64,000 nucleotides of DNA from an uncultured Saprospiraceae bacterium (GCA_938016265.1 CALLWB010000079.1:1-64000); one strand, 5' to 3'. Counted from the first letter of the stretch, positions 28,301-36,117 are shown. Notes: generated by a model not told the origin, from the sequence alone. Made by a program: numbers and translations.

Positions 28301-29846
28301 GCCGAGTGCGATGTTTTTTGATATACGGGTGTATACGCTGGTAATACCTTACGATTTGCCGGTTTGTTCGACAATGGAATTGGTCTTTGATATTGCAACT
28401 CCTTTAAGTTTGATTGAAGCGACCCAAACTAATTCAGCCTTGTCTTTTCCTAGTATTCCAGACCCTGCGGGATGTTCAAATTATGTATCTAATAGCTGGG
28501 ATAATGCGGCACCAGCTGATCGAGAAGACATATGGGTGAAAGTAGAAGTCCCTGCTTCGGGAGTTTTTGAGGTGAGTGCGACTTCCACCGGAGGCGCTGG
28601 AGATGTGGAGCTAGCCGTCTATGAAACCGCAGATGGGAATTGTGGAACACCGACTGGCCTCGTAGCTTGTGATGGGGATGCGCTAGCAGGCGACAATACA
28701 AGTATAGTGGTAGGTTGCAGAACACCCGGGGAAATTATGTACGTGCGTGTTTGGGAGAAAGAAACAGATACGGATGTTTTGCCTAGTATTTTTGTTACTG
28801 AAATCATCAATAGTGGAGATGAAGTTTCCAATTCAGAACCGATTGCAGTAGGGCAAACACTTCCTGTCGATCTGTCTATGCTTACTCATTCCTGGGGGCC
28901 GATTCCTTCTTGTGGAAATCATCAAGGGGCAAGTGGCTGCGAAGATAAATGGTTTAGTACCACAGTGGACGGTACCGGAGGGTTTATTGCAGGAATTATA
29001 AATGAGACCACAGACAAAGGAATTGCCGTTTATGCTGGTACTTGCTATGACAATTTGGTGGAAATAGGCTGTTCTGATGGCACTGGTGCCTCCTTGTTGA
29101 TTTCCGGGAGAACTCAAGGGGAAATTCTATATATAAGAACATGGGACGAACAGTGTGACTTGTCGGATACCTATAGTATTGAACTTTCATCACGTGGGGT
29201 GCTCCTTAGTCCAATAGCTTGGTTGCAGGGGCCTTACTTGCTTGGTGCAACTACGATGACTAAGGATCTAGAGACCAACAGTTATCTTCCACTTATCCAA
29301 CCATATACCGTTTTGGGTTGGCATTCAGGAAATGAATCAACTACTACAGCTGTACTTGCCAATTATCCTGTCGTAGACTGGGTGCTTTTGGAGTTAAGAA
29401 ATGCTTTAGATAATACGCAGGTACTAGAAACAAAGGCAGGTCTACTTATGGAGAATGGCGTGATAACAGATGTAGATGGAGTTTCTTCTGTGCCATTTTC
29501 ACAACCAGACGGATCTTATTATGTTGTGGTTCGTCATCGAAACCATTTGGGAATTATGACGCAAAGCCCTGTAAATTTATTGACGGCTACACCGACTACT
29601 ATTGACTTTGGGACGGTAGCGCTTCATGGCAATTCTCCATCGGGGCTTGTTAATGGCAATCAGGTGTTATGGATGGGGGATGCAACGAGCAGTGGTACAG
29701 TGGATGCAGCTGACAGAAGTGAGGTATGGAATGACAGAAATCAGACAGGGTACATCTCTAGTGATACGAATTTAGATGGAACTAGCAATGCTTCAGATCG
29801 TAGTGATGTTTGGAACAATCGGAATAAGACACAACAATTGCCATAA
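25356..29846 (+). CDS. Large secreted protein: Ycf48/BNR-like propeller, PPC-like repeats, dockerin-like tail
   Basis: Predicted 1,496 residues with a signal peptide (about 1-23, ending IHAQ). The first 385 residues contain repeated KTTDGGxxW motifs, as in Ycf48/BNR beta-propellers. Residues about 390-1,270 hold five or six modules of about 150 residues with CEDxWYxV and GDxVYxRVWDxxC signatures, like the PPC (pre-peptidase C-terminal) beta-sandwich. A segment with SYYVVVRHRNHLG follows, and the last 60 residues hold two calcium-loop-like units, GDATSSGTVDAADRSEVWN and DTNLDGTSNASDRSDVWN, as in dockerin-type tails. No type A or B T9SS domain is seen, which is odd for a protein of this class. 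Confidence 0.85.
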   Translation: MKICSTPIIYFLCLVFFTSEIHAQATWQQFASQPGTGSRQDDIFFVDENTGWTIEAQNTGSNRRGYIYKTTDGGNSWVTQDVRTGTHYRALGFTSTTRGFAGNLGAGSWSNATDTNPLYETYDGGNTWTVVPGLPSDVLGICAIQILDSQTIIAAGRVRGPGAGLSAATNGGVNMIKSTDNGATWTYIDLSSANPNIASGEGMGGIMDVHFFDQNNGYVIGMDEEIYTTTVTSATYHGKIMKTTDGGSTWSEVITVPHLGTYFWKIVFPSPNIGYASLQNNNSGYPNIRFYKTIDGGDNWTEQIIPVNGAFVQGIGFVDETTGWISGSGNASIDMFEINYSSPTATTFTYSNISQAGRERLNKYRFITDSNGSTIGYTAGSRIHVFKEPEPELGNTPCEAISVAVGASVAGSITTELTQSGGVPAPNFFSNTGSANSSIWNTGNVCEDRWYRVEAPASGGVRAEFIWTGTGSADLAVAAYTGDCSTNSPTGFTLLGADDGANLPELSVSCQNPGDSIYFRVWDFGCNDVSSFSITFTDVGNEVIGDEAYTAVNLPVNLPTLPPSSFQYGEVTGDYFETKTNNIFPSCGTYNYQNGCEDIWYKIAIPATAPIMIEANRTDAALWMGLALYNTDCPTATSQELMCVGQDITPTMTYNGTAGENVYLRVWDYDCNNTMTFDIRAYIDSNISNPTCTTNTSGNGDEPCDAPCLPIDGSSRTGVINTSFSQTGSGIPDPTLFSNTGSLESLIWNTSNTCEDIWYQVPIGPSGGFRANFTSLSGSSDLVVAAYSGTCSGLTPVDFEQLGADDGASVPVISVSCQNEGDIVYLRISEFNCNTDATFQVSLQDIFSDVPAGDEPISAIALTVDDPLFPASLTLNYTETKGIPFPTGCTNGAADFDYTNGCEDIWFEVTVPTTDYFIFEVDFANSGSIDPNMAIYNDNCPGEVAQLTCDDNGGNNSNPEIQYFANAGDRIYIRVWDSNCDLPSAMFFDIRVYTLVIPYDLPVCSTMELVFDIATPLSLIEATQTNSALSFPSIPDPAGCSNYVSNSWDNAAPADREDIWVKVEVPASGVFEVSATSTGGAGDVELAVYETADGNCGTPTGLVACDGDALAGDNTSIVVGCRTPGEIMYVRVWEKETDTDVLPSIFVTEIINSGDEVSNSEPIAVGQTLPVDLSMLTHSWGPIPSCGNHQGASGCEDKWFSTTVDGTGGFIAGIINETTDKGIAVYAGTCYDNLVEIGCSDGTGASLLISGRTQGEILYIRTWDEQCDLSDTYSIELSSRGVLLSPIAWLQGPYLLGATTMTKDLETNSYLPLIQPYTVLGWHSGNESTTTAVLANYPVVDWVLLELRNALDNTQVLETKAGLLMENGVITDVDGVSSVPFSQPDGSYYVVVRHRNHLGIMTQSPVNLLTATPTTIDFGTVALHGNSPSGLVNGNQVLWMGDATSSGTVDAADRSEVWNDRNQTGYISSDTNLDGTSNASDRSDVWNNRNKTQQLP

Positions 29847-29930
29847 AACGTCTGATTCAATAATGAATCAATTAGCAACGTCGGACAATAGGTATAAGTG
29901 TTTTAAAAGTATGTATTTTACTGTTGCAAA

Positions 29931-29946
29931 CCACATGGATATGTGG
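29931..29946. promoter_or_regulatory. Palindrome CCACAT-N4-ATGTGG, site 1
   Basis: The core CCACAT-ggat-ATGTGG extends to 24 bp (CAAACCACAT / ATGTGGTTTG, 29927-29950). It abuts the -33 element of the response regulator promoter. The same core recurs at 34074-34089 and 34402-34417. Confidence 0.65.
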
Positions 29947-29977
29947 TTTGATATGCGCATTAATTGTTATATTTTTA
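29947..29977 (+). promoter_or_regulatory. Promoter of the response regulator gene
   Basis: TTTG (29947-29950), 19-bp spacer, TATTTTTA (29970-29977; TAnnTTTG with the last base changed). The palindrome sits directly upstream, a position fitting activation or repression by the encoded regulator. Confidence 0.5.
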
Positions 29978-29994
29978 CACCTAAATAAACAATT

Positions 29995-30630
29995 ATGGAA
30001 ACCATTAATATCGGGATAGTAGAAGATGACTTAGTTGTAAAAGAAAGTTTGGAAACTTATCTAGGGGCGAACAAAGGATTTAATGTAAAGTATGTAGCGG
30101 GCAGTGTGGAAGATTTCCTCGATTACTTATCGAAAGAAAGAAACCCAGAGGTGGATATCATATTGTTGGATATCGGTCTGCCAGGGATAAGTGGGCTAGA
30201 AGGGATTCGCCCAATCAAGCAGAAAATACCTGATGTTGATATTATTATGTTGACGACTTTTGAGGAAGAAGAGAAGATTTTTAAGGCGTTGTGTGCAGGG
30301 GCGGTTTCCTATCTTACCAAACGGACCTCCTTGTCCAAAATTCAGGAAGCAATTATCACTATCTCCAGAGGTGGGAGCTACATGTCTCCCTCCATTGCGA
30401 GAAAAGTGGTAGAATATTTTTCTCCCAAACAAAAAAAAGAATCAAAGTTGACCTCTCGCCAGCAACAAATTGTACAGGGAATAGTAGATGGGATGAGCTA
30501 CAAAATGATCGCCGACCACTACATGATCTCCATCGACACCGTAAGAGACCACATCAAAAAAATATACAGAGTACTACAAGTTAATAGTAAAAGTGAATTG
30601 ATACGTAAGTCCATTGAGGGTCAAATATAA
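29995..30630 (+). CDS. NarL/FixJ-type response regulator (REC - LuxR HTH)
   Basis: A 211-residue protein. The receiver has the acidic pair D11/D12, phospho-acceptor D59 in IILLDIGLPG, T87 and K109. The C-terminal LuxR helix-turn-helix spans about 149-205 (LTSRQQQIVQGIVDGMSYKM...). Phosphorylated members dimerise and bind short palindromes. The sensor kinase gene follows 142 bp downstream in the same direction. The palindrome upstream suggests autoregulation. Confidence 0.93.
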   Translation: METINIGIVEDDLVVKESLETYLGANKGFNVKYVAGSVEDFLDYLSKERNPEVDIILLDIGLPGISGLEGIRPIKQKIPDVDIIMLTTFEEEEKIFKALCAGAVSYLTKRTSLSKIQEAIITISRGGSYMSPSIARKVVEYFSPKQKKESKLTSRQQQIVQGIVDGMSYKMIADHYMISIDTVRDHIKKIYRVLQVNSKSELIRKSIEGQI

Positions 30631-30772
30631 AGACGGCATTCAACTATTGAGCAATGTTTTTTGTTTTGATAATGTGATGTTTAAGCAAAAAAACAAGACT
30701 TGAATGGGATGGTTTATATGATTTTGTTGCTATCTTTATAGAGAATTATTCCAAACGAAATTAAAAAGCCAA

Positions 30773-33700
30773 TTGATTCCTCCTAAGTCAAATCTCCTGC
30801 TTTTGTGGGTGCTATGCTTTGTAGTATATACTTATGTACCTTTGAAAGGACAATCTAATCCTTTCAATATTGAATTTCCGTTTGGTGATAGGTATGCATC
30901 TGCTATCAAACAAGACGCTGCTGGCTATTTGTGGGTGAAAGAAGGTAGTGATGTATTTCGCTATGATGGACACAATTCCCACTATTTGTCGTTAGGGGAA
31001 ATATTCGATACTCCTAATTTTAAGTTTGAAACGGCTCGTGATTTGTTCTTTATAGGCAGCAATCTTGTTGTCGCACACGAACGTAAGCTACATCTAGTAG
31101 ATATCTATGCTAAATCTTATGAAACTATCTGGGAAATTCCTGACTCTTTAGGGTTTAACTTTTTGATGCAGGCAGACGATAAATCCATCTGGATTTTTAC
31201 TTCAGGAAACAACAGGAAGTATCGCCCCGTCTACAAAATTACCCCTAACAACGAAATAGTCTACCAGTTTGATTTGTACAAAGCAATGGGCGATTTGTCC
31301 ATCGACCATCTCATTGAATTTAGAGAACGAGATAATCATTTTTATTATCATGGAAAATTTGCCGACCTGAGAATAATAGACCGCAAAGGAAACCAAGTCC
31401 AATTGCAAGTTCCAGATTATCAAAAATTCAAAAATGACTCGAAGTGCGGAACGTTTAAGTTGGATAACAAAAACAACCTCTGGCGGCTGGATTCGAACAC
31501 CCTTGAATTGTTTAATGAACAAACTCGTGAGTTTGAACTCCATCCTTTGACAGGAAAACTGCGCAACTCAGGATACTGCAGGAAAAAGTCAACAATAAAA
31601 AACTGGTTTACCACTCAAATCTATATAGATAGTAAAGGTAGAGTTTGGATTGGCCGAGAAGATTCCTTCCTCTACTGTTATGATCCTTCGGATGGTCAGT
31701 TTTACAACCTTAGAAAACCGATTGTTGATATACTTAGATATGGGGGTTCCCAGTTAAGTTTAGTTACGGAGGATAGTTATGGGAATATTTGGGTTACCAA
31801 CCAAGGAGGCGTAGCGAAAGTTTCCGATAAGAAAAACCTGTTTAAACATTATGCTGGAAACACCAATGACCCCAATCACCAAATTTACAATCAGAAAGGC
31901 AAAGTTGGTGCTTCGGTCGACAAAATGCTCAATTTTTTCGGTGACCGTGGAAAAATAAAAGCAAGCATCGGTCAATTGCAAGAAAATAATAAGGGAGATA
32001 TAATTTTTGGTGATTCCAGACTGACCTACAAAATCGATAAAGAAACAGAAAAGCTGGAGGTTTTGCCACTATTCACGCCTAAGGAAAAGATCACACTTTT
32101 CATTTCTCCTGGGATAAACTTCCTTGCAACCTGGAGGTCTTATTATGAATTGAACGAAGACTATTCTATAAAAAGAAAACTACCTCAATTCGTGAAATAC
32201 TGCCGATTTTTCCAACAAAAAAATGGAGATATTTGGATATATGGCACTCTAAACGATGAAGGGCAATCGTTTTTCTCAAAATTGGAACCAAGCACTTTCG
32301 AATTTAAGGAAAATTCTCAAGAGAGAGACCGTTCATTTGATTTTAAGAATAAGGGTATTCGTCATGTTCAAGAAGACGATAACGGATTTCTTTGGTTTTC
32401 CTATTGGGGTGGCATTAGTCGATATAGTCCAAAAGAAAATACGATTCTAAACAGCATAGATTCCATCGTGTTCGGCAATAAAAAAACTCGGATTCAGGTA
32501 GAAAAATTTGAACTAATAGGGGCGGATAGATTGATTTTTACCAATAGCGAATACATCGGGGAAATTGATCGATTTACTGGGGAAGTAATTTGGATTAAAT
32601 CTATAAAAGAGCTTGGTATTAATAAGATTGTTGACTTTATCATTTACGGAGAACATGCATTTTGGATTTTTACCAGTCATGGCCTTGTATACTACGATAG
32701 GAAAGAAAATGAACGATTACTATTTTCCGAAATTGATGGCTTGGATTGTAAATATATCGACACTAAAAAAATGCTAAGAGATGGCCGTATTGCAATGGGT
32801 ACTAGCAATGGGCTATTTGTTTTTCACCCGGATTCTCTATTAGCAAGTACGTATAAAGATGAGCTACTTAAAAGAAACATCCCTCTTCACCTCCATGCAT
32901 GGTCCTTTTTTGACGGGCATGCAGATACCATAATCAAACATCAGATCCTTGAAGACCACACCGCTCCAATTCAGCTAGATTACAATGATAAAATGTTGAA
33001 TCTGGAGTTTGGACTAATGAATCTACAGTTTCCAGACCGACACGAATATTCTTTCAAAATGGAAGGGTATGAGAAAAATTGGTCTACACTCACCAACCAA
33101 GCTTCTGTCCGATACACCGATCTCCCGTCTGGCAACTACACCTTTAAGGTTCGGGGGACGTCTGGTAAAGGGGTTTGGAGTGAACAGGTACTCGAGGTGC
33201 CGATCCGCGTTGCTCAAGCATGGTTTAAAACCTGGTGGTTTACGCTTTGCTGGATAGGGGCCGTCTGTTTTTTGGTTTATGGCATTGCAAAGTATGACTT
33301 CCAACGAAAACTCGAAAAACGACTGGCCATTGAACAATTGCGTACAAAAATATCCAGCGATCTGCATGACGATGTCGGTTCTATCCTCACCGGTCTCGCT
33401 ATGCAAAGCGAAATCCTGGCCGTCTCTTCTAGTGAGGAAGATAAAATAAGACTTTCCAGGATCAATCATCTTTCCAGAAATGCCATGTCCACCATGCGTG
33501 ATGCAGTTTGGGCAATGGATAACCGAAAAGACAATTGGCAAAGTCTAATCGATCGGATGCATGAGTTTGCGACCGAAATTTTGGAAACCAAAAACATCAG
33601 CTACTCGATCTCTCCTGAAAACCTTAATACCATGGAAGATCTCGATTCTGAAATAAGACAAAACCTTTACCTGATTTTCAAAGAAGCAATTACCAATGTC

Positions 33701-33919
33701 GTAAAACACTCTAGTGCTACAAATGTGAACATAAAAATCGAAGGGCGAAAGGATAAATTTAGAATGGTCATTGCTGACAATGGCTATGTGAAATTTAAAG
33801 AAAAAAACGGCATAGCCGGCCTGGGATTATCCAATATGAAGCTAAGAGCAATAAAGATTGACGCCGATTTTAAAATCGAAGAGAAAGATGGATTTACGAT
33901 TTCGCTGACCAAAGCATAG
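30773..33919 (+). CDS. Propeller - Y_Y_Y - HisKA_3 sensor histidine kinase
   Basis: Predicted 1,048 residues. No ATG is available upstream in frame, and a TTG at 30773 gives a proper signal peptide (MIPPKSNLLLLWVLCFVVYT), so a TTG start is chosen. A periplasmic region of Reg_prop beta-propeller blades (about 30-720) is followed by a Y_Y_Y domain (about 740-810, HEYSFKMEGYEKNW), one membrane helix (about 822-841), HisKA_3 with SSDLHDDVGSILTG (H865) and an HATPase ending AGLGLSNMKLRA. It is the cognate partner of the NarL-type regulator just upstream. The ligand is unknown; related Bacteroidota sensors bind glycans, but those are usually fused to AraC domains, unlike this one. Confidence 0.9.
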   Translation: MIPPKSNLLLLWVLCFVVYTYVPLKGQSNPFNIEFPFGDRYASAIKQDAAGYLWVKEGSDVFRYDGHNSHYLSLGEIFDTPNFKFETARDLFFIGSNLVVAHERKLHLVDIYAKSYETIWEIPDSLGFNFLMQADDKSIWIFTSGNNRKYRPVYKITPNNEIVYQFDLYKAMGDLSIDHLIEFRERDNHFYYHGKFADLRIIDRKGNQVQLQVPDYQKFKNDSKCGTFKLDNKNNLWRLDSNTLELFNEQTREFELHPLTGKLRNSGYCRKKSTIKNWFTTQIYIDSKGRVWIGREDSFLYCYDPSDGQFYNLRKPIVDILRYGGSQLSLVTEDSYGNIWVTNQGGVAKVSDKKNLFKHYAGNTNDPNHQIYNQKGKVGASVDKMLNFFGDRGKIKASIGQLQENNKGDIIFGDSRLTYKIDKETEKLEVLPLFTPKEKITLFISPGINFLATWRSYYELNEDYSIKRKLPQFVKYCRFFQQKNGDIWIYGTLNDEGQSFFSKLEPSTFEFKENSQERDRSFDFKNKGIRHVQEDDNGFLWFSYWGGISRYSPKENTILNSIDSIVFGNKKTRIQVEKFELIGADRLIFTNSEYIGEIDRFTGEVIWIKSIKELGINKIVDFIIYGEHAFWIFTSHGLVYYDRKENERLLFSEIDGLDCKYIDTKKMLRDGRIAMGTSNGLFVFHPDSLLASTYKDELLKRNIPLHLHAWSFFDGHADTIIKHQILEDHTAPIQLDYNDKMLNLEFGLMNLQFPDRHEYSFKMEGYEKNWSTLTNQASVRYTDLPSGNYTFKVRGTSGKGVWSEQVLEVPIRVAQAWFKTWWFTLCWIGAVCFLVYGIAKYDFQRKLEKRLAIEQLRTKISSDLHDDVGSILTGLAMQSEILAVSSSEEDKIRLSRINHLSRNAMSTMRDAVWAMDNRKDNWQSLIDRMHEFATEILETKNISYSISPENLNTMEDLDSEIRQNLYLIFKEAITNVVKHSSATNVNIKIEGRKDKFRMVIADNGYVKFKEKNGIAGLGLSNMKLRAIKIDADFKIEEKDGFTISLTKA

Positions 33920-34073
33920 TTCGCAGACAACAGGAAACTGATCAATCAGGAAGTCGTTTTTCAAGCAGATTTTCAGAAAATCAAAGGCTAAATGCAATCT
34001 CTGGCAGAAAAATGAAACTTTAAAGAAAAAATGTAACTTTTTAGGTGTTGATAATCAGGGTTTTGTGCTTCGC

Positions 34074-34089
34074 CCACATCAACATGTGG
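34074..34089. promoter_or_regulatory. Palindrome CCACAT-N4-ATGTGG, site 2
   Basis: CCACAT-caac-ATGTGG, the same core as upstream of the response regulator gene, again touching a -33-like T tract on its right side. Confidence 0.65.
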
Positions 34090-34120
34090 TTTTATGAATA
34101 GCAACTTTCCTGTACATTTA
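34090..34120 (+). promoter_or_regulatory. Promoter before the 44-residue ORF
   Basis: TTTT (34090-34093), 19-bp spacer, TACATTTA (34113-34120). Both the spacing and the final TTTA match the promoter at 29947-29977, and the palindrome is in the same relative place. Predicted start near 34127. Confidence 0.5.
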
Positions 34121-34165
34121 TATCGACAAAGCGGATAACACCTGAAATAGGAAATATTCTAACTC

Positions 34166-34300
34166 ATGAACCGCTTTATTGAAAAACTAATTATTCTTGA
34201 TTTGATGGGTGAAAGCACTTATCTACCTGACCGAATAATGAAATCTGTTTTGGCTGTGCTTATCAGCGAAAACAACACAAAGGAGTCTGATGTTAAGTAA
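34166..34300 (+). CDS. Small 44-residue protein, candidate target of the NarL-type regulator
   Basis: ATG-started ORF beginning MNRFIEKLIILDLMGESTYL and ending ENNTKESDVK, with GGAAAT 15 bp upstream. It is bounded by a promoter with the shared palindrome and, 4 bp after its stop, by a strong terminator, so it is a self-contained transcription unit of about 230 nt. The sequence predicts amphipathic helices, with no signal peptide or known family. Real expression is inference from this context. If not translated, the same transcript could act as a small RNA. Confidence 0.5.
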   Translation: MNRFIEKLIILDLMGESTYLPDRIMKSVLAVLISENNTKESDVK

Positions 34301-34303
34301 TTG

Positions 34304-34358
34304 GGAGTTGCCTGGGGGGGATAACTTCATAAAAGCTTGCGGCGGGCTCCTTTTTTTT
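34304..34358 (+). terminator. Rho-independent terminator of the small transcript
   Basis: Stem GGAGTTGCC (34304-34312) with GGCGGGCTCC (34341-34350), one bulged base and G-U pairs, then eight T residues. Confidence 0.8.
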
Positions 34359-34401
34359 GTTAATAGAAAAAATAATTAATTAAAGTGTAATGGATGATCG
34401 A

Positions 34402-34417
34402 CCACATCAATATGTGG
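34402..34417. promoter_or_regulatory. Palindrome CCACAT-N4-ATGTGG, site 3
   Basis: CCACAT-caat-ATGTGG followed by TTTT as at site 2. A convincing TAnnTTTG element is not visible at the expected distance, so activity as a promoter is less sure than for sites 1 and 2. Confidence 0.55.
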
Positions 34418-34449
34418 TTTTAATGTGTTTAAAAAAGTCGGATATTGCA

Positions 34450-34537
34450 TATATAATAATGGAAATATTAAGATTAGGTATTTTGTAAGATTCCTCTTGG
34501 TTCTTCTTTTGGAGGAGAGAAGTTACCAAGGGGTTTT
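34450..34537 (+). ncRNA. Possible small RNA between site 3 and a terminator
   Basis: If transcription starts as far from the palindrome as predicted at site 2, an RNA of about 80 nt would run to a terminator-like hairpin: CCTCTTGGT (34493-34501) pairs with ACCAAGGGG (34525-34533), with an inner TCTTCT/AGGAGA stem and a T run to 34537. No coding sequence of note lies inside. The start is a guess. Confidence 0.25.
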
Positions 34538-34540
34538 TTT
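34493..34540 (+). terminator. Terminator-like hairpin
   Basis: Nine-bp outer stem with one G-U pair, inner stem TCTTCT/AGGAGA, followed by seven T residues (34534-34540). Confidence 0.6.
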
Positions 34541-34572
34541 ATTTAGTGTTGTGAGCATAGTGGGAAAACAAA

Positions 34573-34606
34573 AACGCCCATCTCCCCGTAGGAAAATGGA
34601 CGTTTA
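34573..34606. terminator. Hairpin between convergent units
   Basis: AACGCCCAT and ATGGACGTTT can pair (aaacgcccatctccccgtag then gaaaatggacgttt). It lies just beyond the stop of the minus-strand DUF4197 gene and probably ends that transcript. Confidence 0.45.
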
Positions 34607-34630
34607 AAGATGATTTAAAACTTCTTATTA

Positions 34631-35341
34631 TTAATCTTGGGCAGCAAACACCTTTCTCAGTAGGTCAGTGGTTCTTTTGCCTGGATCTTTTCTAATAGAT
34701 AGCTCTTCTTTTTCAACCATCACGAAAAGTCCGTCAATTGCTTTATTGGTAACAAACTCATCCATAGAAGGATTTACTTTCTTAATCAACGGGATTTTGT
34801 TGTACCGTGTGATTACCTCAGACCATGCGTCAAGTGCTTTTACTTTGCTCAGTGAGTTGTTTATTACCGGATTAAAGCTATTAAATAACGCTTGTGTTGT
34901 TGTCCGCTTAAAGAAAGTAGTGGCAGCATTCTTTTCTCCCATAAGGATGTTCATAGCATCATTAAAGGTCATTTGTTTAATGGCGCCTACAAAAATAGTT
35001 CCTGCTCCTTTTGCAGCGTCTTCTGCTCCACGGTTGATTTTTTCAACAACATTGTCGGTCAATAAACGGCCGCCTGGTATGGCATCGATCGTGTTTTTGA
35101 CCTTAGTAGCTTCTGGTGGAAATGGAATTTTGATCGCTGGGTTCTTGAAAAAACCGTCTTTAGCGGAGACTATTCGTACTCCATTCGTTACTCCTTTAGA
35201 CAGGGCTTCTTTAAGACCCATAGATGCCTCTCCTGAGGTCAGTCCGCCTTCACCTCCAAGCAATGCTCCTCCGATGTTGGCCAATTCTGTACAAGCAGTT
35301 AACTGCAAGACAACTAGTATAAATGCGATTCTTTTGATCAT
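34631..35341 (-). CDS. DUF4197 lipoprotein
   Basis: A 236-residue protein with a lipoprotein signal peptide whose lipobox is LTAC (Cys at about 17). The mature part matches the DUF4197 pattern: GLKEALSKGVTNGVRIVSA near the start, PFPPEA, then a long helical region with NDAMNILMGEKNAATTFF and a C-terminal DGLFVMVEKEE segment. The family is widespread in Gram-negative bacteria and has no established function. The gene stands alone on the minus strand, with a hairpin after its stop. Confidence 0.9.
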   Translation of the reverse strand: MIKRIAFILVVLQLTACTELANIGGALLGGEGGLTSGEASMGLKEALSKGVTNGVRIVSAKDGFFKNPAIKIPFPPEATKVKNTIDAIPGGRLLTDNVVEKINRGAEDAAKGAGTIFVGAIKQMTFNDAMNILMGEKNAATTFFKRTTTQALFNSFNPVINNSLSKVKALDAWSEVITRYNKIPLIKKVNPSMDEFVTNKAIDGLFVMVEKEELSIRKDPGKRTTDLLRKVFAAQD

Positions 35342-35601
35342 AATTAAGTTTTTTTGTTAGTGCTATTGAAAATACTGTGCCAATTGAAATTTATCCAATA
35401 AAAATTATACTGTTAAGACTGCAATTCTGCAATTTAGTAACATCTATTCCCCTATTGATTTCATTCCATGTTTTACCATCTTATAATGGTTGGTAAATAT
35501 ACTAATTTATTTTACGGGAGGTGTGGTGATTTGTTGCTTGAATTTTTTAATAACGTAGGGGGAAGTTCTTCAATAAAGAAGTCATTAAGATAAGTTAGCA
35601 A

Positions 35602-36117
35602 TTACCCTTGCGCATAATCTTCCAAACACGCCTCACACAGACAACCTTTAAATTGATTATTCAACAAATCCCTGGTGGCAGGGGTTATGACCAGACTCTG
35701 GCACCAACATTTTTGATTCGTGTAGCAAATAAATTTCTTTTGACATTTGCCACAGGATTTTCTGAAATCATGATCTACTTCTATAAAGGTGCGATCTACC
35801 TGGCCACCCATGGGGGGATTGAGTTTACTGACTCGGATCTTGAGGGTTTCAATATTTTCGAACAGGTGTATCAGTTTATTCGATATTCGCTCCGCAATGG
35901 TCTCCAGTAGTTTGATTTTTTGATCCATTATTTCACTGGTAACTCCATAAATCTGTTCGTAGTTTATGGTGTCCTTTAGTTGGTCTGCTTTGGCAGCCAT
36001 TCTAAAGTCTGTGCCGACATATACATCCACTATGTAATTGTTGCCAGCCAATTGTTCTTCTTCATAATATCCATGATAGGCGTAAAAACGCATACCTTCT
36101 ACTGCAATTAGACCCAT
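35602..36117 (-). CDS. folB: Dihydroneopterin aldolase (FolB) fused to a CWC cysteine-rich tail
   Basis: Predicted 171 residues; the start at 36117 (MGLIAVEGMRFYAYHG) matches the usual FolB N-terminus, while a longer frame would add 25 residues with no family match. Residues 1-118 are a complete FolB: YAYHGYYEEE, the TINYEQIY core and the catalytic-lysine segment VSKLNPPMGG. FolB splits dihydroneopterin to 6-hydroxymethyl-dihydropterin in folate synthesis. Residues about 120-171 hold seven cysteines including CGKCQKKF, CWCQSL and CLCEAC, the cysteine-rich CWC pattern normally found as a separate small protein. The tail probably binds metal; its role with FolB is unknown. It is divergent from the acyl-CoA dehydrogenase gene. 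Confidence 0.85.
   Translation of the reverse strand: MGLIAVEGMRFYAYHGYYEEEQLAGNNYIVDVYVGTDFRMAAKADQLKDTINYEQIYGVTSEIMDQKIKLLETIAERISNKLIHLFENIETLKIRVSKLNPPMGGQVDRTFIEVDHDFRKSCGKCQKKFICYTNQKCWCQSLVITPATRDLLNNQFKGCLCEACLEDYAQG

Larger units (their letters stand above)
33920..34165. other. Intergenic region with operator and promoter
   Basis: Bases 33920-34070 hold nothing I can name except short AT-rich direct repeats at about 34010-34042. Bases 34074-34120 hold palindrome site 2 and its promoter, listed separately. Confidence 0.6.

Noticed and set aside
34425-34607. 60-codon frame downstream of palindrome site 3
   Set aside because: It runs through a terminator-like hairpin and the convergent-gene hairpin, so it is unlikely to be translated as written.
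34668-35360. 230-codon frame on the plus strand
   Set aside because: It is antisense to the DUF4197 lipoprotein gene, whose lipobox and family pattern show which strand is real.
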